This document shows positions 61,766 through 64,000 of a stretch of DNA of 64,000 nt, one piece after another (the first letter of the stretch is position 1; each line of letters starts with the position of its first letter). Under the pieces are notes generated by a model. It ran no database searches. It saw only the letters and a program-made list of their open reading frames with translations, and was not told the DNA's origin. This stretch comes from Streptomyces caniferus (GTDB lineage Bacteria > Actinomycetota > Actinomycetes > Streptomycetales > Streptomycetaceae). The translations under genes and the position numbers were made by a program. The stretch lies in contig NZ_BLIN01000002.1 of the NCBI RefSeq assembly GCF_009811555.1, positions 1,116,001-1,180,000 of the forward strand, written 5' to 3'.

Positions 61766-62869
61766 ATGTCCGACTTCGTACCCGGACTCGAGGGAATCAT
61801 CGCGTTCGAGACGGAGATCGCCGAACCGGATAAGGAAGGCGGCTCTCTCCGCTATCGCGGGGTCGACATCGAAGACCTCGTAGGGAAGGTGTCCTTCGGC
61901 AACGTCTGGGGGCTGCTGGTCGACGGGGCGTTCAACCCCGGTCTGCCGCCCGCCGAGCCGTTCCCGATTCCCGTGCACTCCGGTGACATCCGGGTCGATG
62001 TGCAGTCGGCGCTCGCCATGCTCGCGCCCGTGTGGGGCCTGAAGCCGCTGCTGGACATCGACGAGGCGACGGCCCGTGACAACCTTGCCCGGGCCGCGGT
62101 GATGGCCCTGTCGTACGTGGCCCAGTCGGCGCGTGGGCCGGGCCTGCCGATGGTGCCGCAGAAGGAGATCGACACGGCGGAGACCGTCGTGGAGCGCTTC
62201 ATGAAGCGCTGGCGCGGGGAGCCCGACCCCCAGCACGTCAAGGCCGTCGACGCCTACTGGACCTCGGCCGCCGAGCACGGCATGAACCCCTCCACCTTCA
62301 CCGCCCGCTCCATCGCCTCCACGGGCGCGGACGTGGCGGCCGCGCTGTCCGGCGCGGTCGGCGCGATGTCCGGTCCGCTGCACGGCGGGGCGCCCTCCCG
62401 CGTCCTCGGCATGATCGAGGAGATCGAGCGGTCCGGCGACGCCTCCGCGTACGTCCGGCAGGCGCTGGACAAGGGCGAGCGGCTGATGGGCTTCGGCCAC
62501 CGCGTCTACCGTGCCGAGGACCCGCGGGCGCGGGTGCTGCGGCGCACCGCCAAGGAGCTGGGCGCCCCGCGCTTCGAGATCGCCGAGGCGCTGGAGAAGG
62601 CTGCGCTGGAGGAACTGCGCAGCCGCCGTCCCGACCGGGTGCTGGCCACCAACGTCGAGTTCTGGGCGGCCATCGTCCTGGACTTCGCCGAGGTCCCGGC
62701 GCACATGTTCACCTCGATGTTCACCTGCGCCCGTACGGCCGGGTGGAGCGCGCACATCTTGGAGCAGAAGCGGACGGGCCGACTGGTCCGGCCGTCGGCC
62801 CGGTATGTGGGCCCGCCGGTGCGTGGCCCGCAGGAAATTGCGGGGTACTCCGATATTGCGCCTCGCTAA
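61766..62869 (+). CDS. Citrate synthase family protein
   Basis: This is a 367-residue enzyme of the short actinobacterial citrate-synthase type. Catalytic residues are present: His in GPLHGGAPSRVL, His in GFGHRVYRAEDPRARVL, and Asp in AAIVLDFAEVP. The N-terminus LEGIIAFETEIAEPDKEGGSLRYRGVDIEDL is characteristic. It condenses oxaloacetate with acetyl-CoA, or with propionyl-CoA in methylcitrate synthases, and the two cannot be separated here. The ATG at 61766 follows GAGGAG. A repeat element begins eight bases after the stop. Confidence 0.94.
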   Translation: MSDFVPGLEGIIAFETEIAEPDKEGGSLRYRGVDIEDLVGKVSFGNVWGLLVDGAFNPGLPPAEPFPIPVHSGDIRVDVQSALAMLAPVWGLKPLLDIDEATARDNLARAAVMALSYVAQSARGPGLPMVPQKEIDTAETVVERFMKRWRGEPDPQHVKAVDAYWTSAAEHGMNPSTFTARSIASTGADVAAALSGAVGAMSGPLHGGAPSRVLGMIEEIERSGDASAYVRQALDKGERLMGFGHRVYRAEDPRARVLRRTAKELGAPRFEIAEALEKAALEELRSRRPDRVLATNVEFWAAIVLDFAEVPAHMFTSMFTCARTAGWSAHILEQKRTGRLVRPSARYVGPPVRGPQEIAGYSDIAPR

Positions 62870-62877
62870 TTCTTTGG

Positions 62878-63141
62878 CTTCCCACGTTTTTGGCTTTTCC
62901 GCCGTTGTTGTTGCTCGCCGTTGCCCGCCCGCTAACGCGGTGCGCTCGTCGTTGCGCCTGGTGGCGGCTTCCAACGTTGTCGGCTGTCCCGCCGTGGTGG
63001 TTTGTCGCCGTTGCGCCTGCGGCGGGCGGGGTCCGCTGCGCGGGGCTGTGGGTGCGGTGACGGGCCTGCGGGGCCTGGTGTGTGGACTGCTTCGCTTTAC
63101 GTCCACACACCAGGCCCCTCCGGCCCGTCCCCTCCCGTGGG
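62878..63141 (+). repeat. 3' element, left copy (behind citrate synthase)
   Basis: This ~264-bp non-coding element starts eight bases after the citrate-synthase stop. It contains two related 47-bp units (62878-62924 and 62968-63014; about 38 of 47 identical), a G/C-rich block, and ends in a hairpin: 18-bp perfect stem 63070-63087 with 63101-63118, loop TGCTTCGCTTTAC. An eight-pair outer helix (63059-63066 with 63122-63129) encloses it. It is the inverted homologue of 63283-63554. Confidence 0.9.
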
Positions 63142-63282
63142 GGAGTAAGTGAAGGCCGGTGGGGGCGGGCCGTCGCTGTGGCCGTTCTGGCCCTTGCCGG
63201 TCGTACCGGGGGACGCGTTTCTGCGTGATCACGAGGCGCACCGGACCCGTCACGTCGCCCCCCACTCACGTTTTCCCTCCCA

Positions 63283-63554
63283 CCCACGGGAGGGGACGGG
63301 CCTGCGCGGGTGGGGGTGTCCGGACGTAAAGCGAAGCAGTCCGGACACCCCCACCCGCGCAGGCCCGTCACCGCACCCCGACAGCCCCGCGCAGCGGCCC
63401 CGCCCGCCGCAGGCGCAACGACGACAAACCCCCACGCCGGGACCGGCAAAGCGCAGCGGACGGGCCCGCCGCAGGCGCAACGACGGGCGCACCGCGTCAG
63501 CGGGCGGGAAACGGCGAGCAACCCCCACGGCGGGAAAGCCGAAAACGTGGGAAG
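63283..63554 (-). repeat. 3' element, right copy (behind the TetR-type gene)
   Basis: The reverse complement of this ~272-bp block aligns along its whole length with the left copy. It starts two bases after the stop codon of the minus-strand gene. Its hairpin has a perfect 31-bp stem (63295-63325 with 63339-63369) and the same 13-base loop, read on its own strand as TGCTTCGCTTTAC, but a different stem sequence. Open frames across it are by-products of base composition. Confidence 0.9.
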
Positions 63555-63556
63555 CG

Positions 63557-64000
63557 CTACCCCAAAGGGCTTAGCTGGGAGTCGATGATCTTGGCCCATT
63601 GCTCGACCACCCGGTCACGACGAGCCGTGTCGTCGGTCAGCAGATTCGCCAGGCCCAGGCCGCGGGCCATGTCGAGCAGTCCCTGGACCGTTTCCCGGAC
63701 GCCGGGCACCGCCTCGTCCGCGTCCAGGAGGGCGACCGCCGTGCGATGGGCCTCCCGGCCGACCTTGGCTTCCAGGGCGGTGACCCGGTCACGCAGCGGC
63801 TCCTCGTCGGAGGCGGCGACCCACAGGTGCAGCGCGGCGCGGAACAGCGGGCCCGTGTAGAGGCCGACCAGCTCCTCGACGATGATCCAGGTGCGGGCCA
63901 CGGAGCCGGCCGGCGGCAGGTTGCGGGCGACGGCCTTGACCGCGCCCTGACGCTTCTCGGCGACGTGTTCCACGGCCGCCGTGAACAGGTCTTCGCGGGT
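63557..64000 (-). CDS. TetR-type regulator, C-terminal part (5' end outside window)
   Basis: The frame runs open past base 64000, so only the last ~148 residues are seen. The sequence (TREDLFTAAVEHVAEKRQGAV ... TWIIVEELVGLYTGPLFRAALHLWVAASDEEPLRDRV) is all-helical and typical of the ligand-binding half of a TetR regulator. The helix-turn-helix would lie in the missing part. It converges on the citrate synthase gene through the paired 3' elements. Its target is unknown. Confidence 0.7.
   Translation of the reverse strand, partial: TREDLFTAAVEHVAEKRQGAVKAVARNLPPAGSVARTWIIVEELVGLYTGPLFRAALHLWVAASDEEPLRDRVTALEAKVGREAHRTAVALLDADEAVPGVRETVQGLLDMARGLGLANLLTDDTARRDRVVEQWAKIIDSQLSPLG

Noticed and set aside
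62743..63574. Frames on both strands across the paired 3' elements (e.g. 62721-63599 minus)
   Set aside because: The products mirror each other because of the inverted repeat and encode repeated Arg/Thr/Pro strings. The DNA is better explained as structured non-coding elements.
1..64000. CRISPR arrays, insertion sequences, prophage, integrase or attachment sites
   Set aside because: No regularly spaced repeats with unique spacers, no transposase or integrase motifs, and no tRNA gene for integration were found.

Overview
The window is chromosomal DNA from a Streptomyces or a very close relative. Base composition is very GC-rich with a strong third-position GC bias. Most genes start with ATG or GTG behind GGAG-type ribosome binding sites, and many overlap as ATGA or GTGA. 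The families present are typical of the genus: paired NlpC/P60 hydrolases with a cyclic di-AMP riboswitch, PASTA-less membrane Ser/Thr kinases, an LAETG sortase substrate, a DmdR1-type iron regulator, and rare TTA (bldA-dependent) leucine codons. I found no insertion sequence, prophage, CRISPR array, tRNA or rRNA.

Region 1 (1-11.2 kb) holds the end of a DUF5691-like gene, the cobalamin-binding mutase subunit icmB, a secreted lipase-like hydrolase, an M23 peptidase with a long YDTG-repeat cytoplasmic domain, the helicase pcrA, and two paralogous NlpC/P60 peptidoglycan hydrolases. The first NlpC/P60 gene is under a c-di-AMP riboswitch and the second has a 14-bp perfect hairpin instead. Region 2 (11.2-18.6 kb) is an envelope-signalling block: a membrane esterase, a PspC-type sensor kinase with its LuxR-type response regulator, a membrane Ser/Thr kinase, and a divergent PspC/LiaF-like membrane protein. 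Region 3 (18.8-29.4 kb) has DoxX and other membrane proteins, a divergent MarR/phenolic acid decarboxylase pair with an obvious operator, a class II aldolase, guaA, and a chorismate mutase. The chorismate mutase is preceded by a probable leader-peptide attenuator. About 1 kb of non-coding, hairpin-rich DNA and an LAETG-anchored surface protein follow.

Region 4 (29.4-41.6 kb) has a two-gene oxidoreductase unit (aldehyde dehydrogenase then GMC oxidoreductase) and a Ser/Thr kinase with a TTA codon at position 36. A less conserved stretch follows: two unknown proteins, an XRE/TPR regulator with a TTA-containing small partner, and a DesK-like two-component system. Judged from memory of the S. coelicolor gene order, this stretch looks like the junction between a block resembling SCO4778-SCO4800 and a block resembling SCO4385-SCO4410. 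Region 5 (41.6-49.7 kb) has a STAS anti-anti-sigma protein, an ECF-type sigma factor with a zinc-finger/MDMPI fusion anti-sigma partner, a degenerate tandem-hairpin array, purU with a conserved companion, a substrate-binding lipoprotein, and a low-complexity membrane protein carrying repeated AEAT-type motifs.

Region 6 (49.9-64 kb) has an NsdA-like regulator, a primase-polymerase-domain protein, an ABC exporter pair, an alpha/beta hydrolase that has lost its nucleophile serine and carries a TTA codon, the iron regulator dmdR1 with a full-length antisense ORF, a UPF0309 SIS-domain protein, a PAS protein, pdxH, a citrate synthase, and the end of a TetR-type gene. The most unusual non-coding structures are here. 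One is a strong promoter driving a 12-codon micro-ORF followed by a perfect three-way-junction RNA fold (60303-60557). The other is a pair of about 270-bp elements lying tail to tail immediately behind the stop codons of two convergent genes (62878-63554). Each of these elements ends in a long hairpin whose stem sequence differs while its 13-nt loop is identical.
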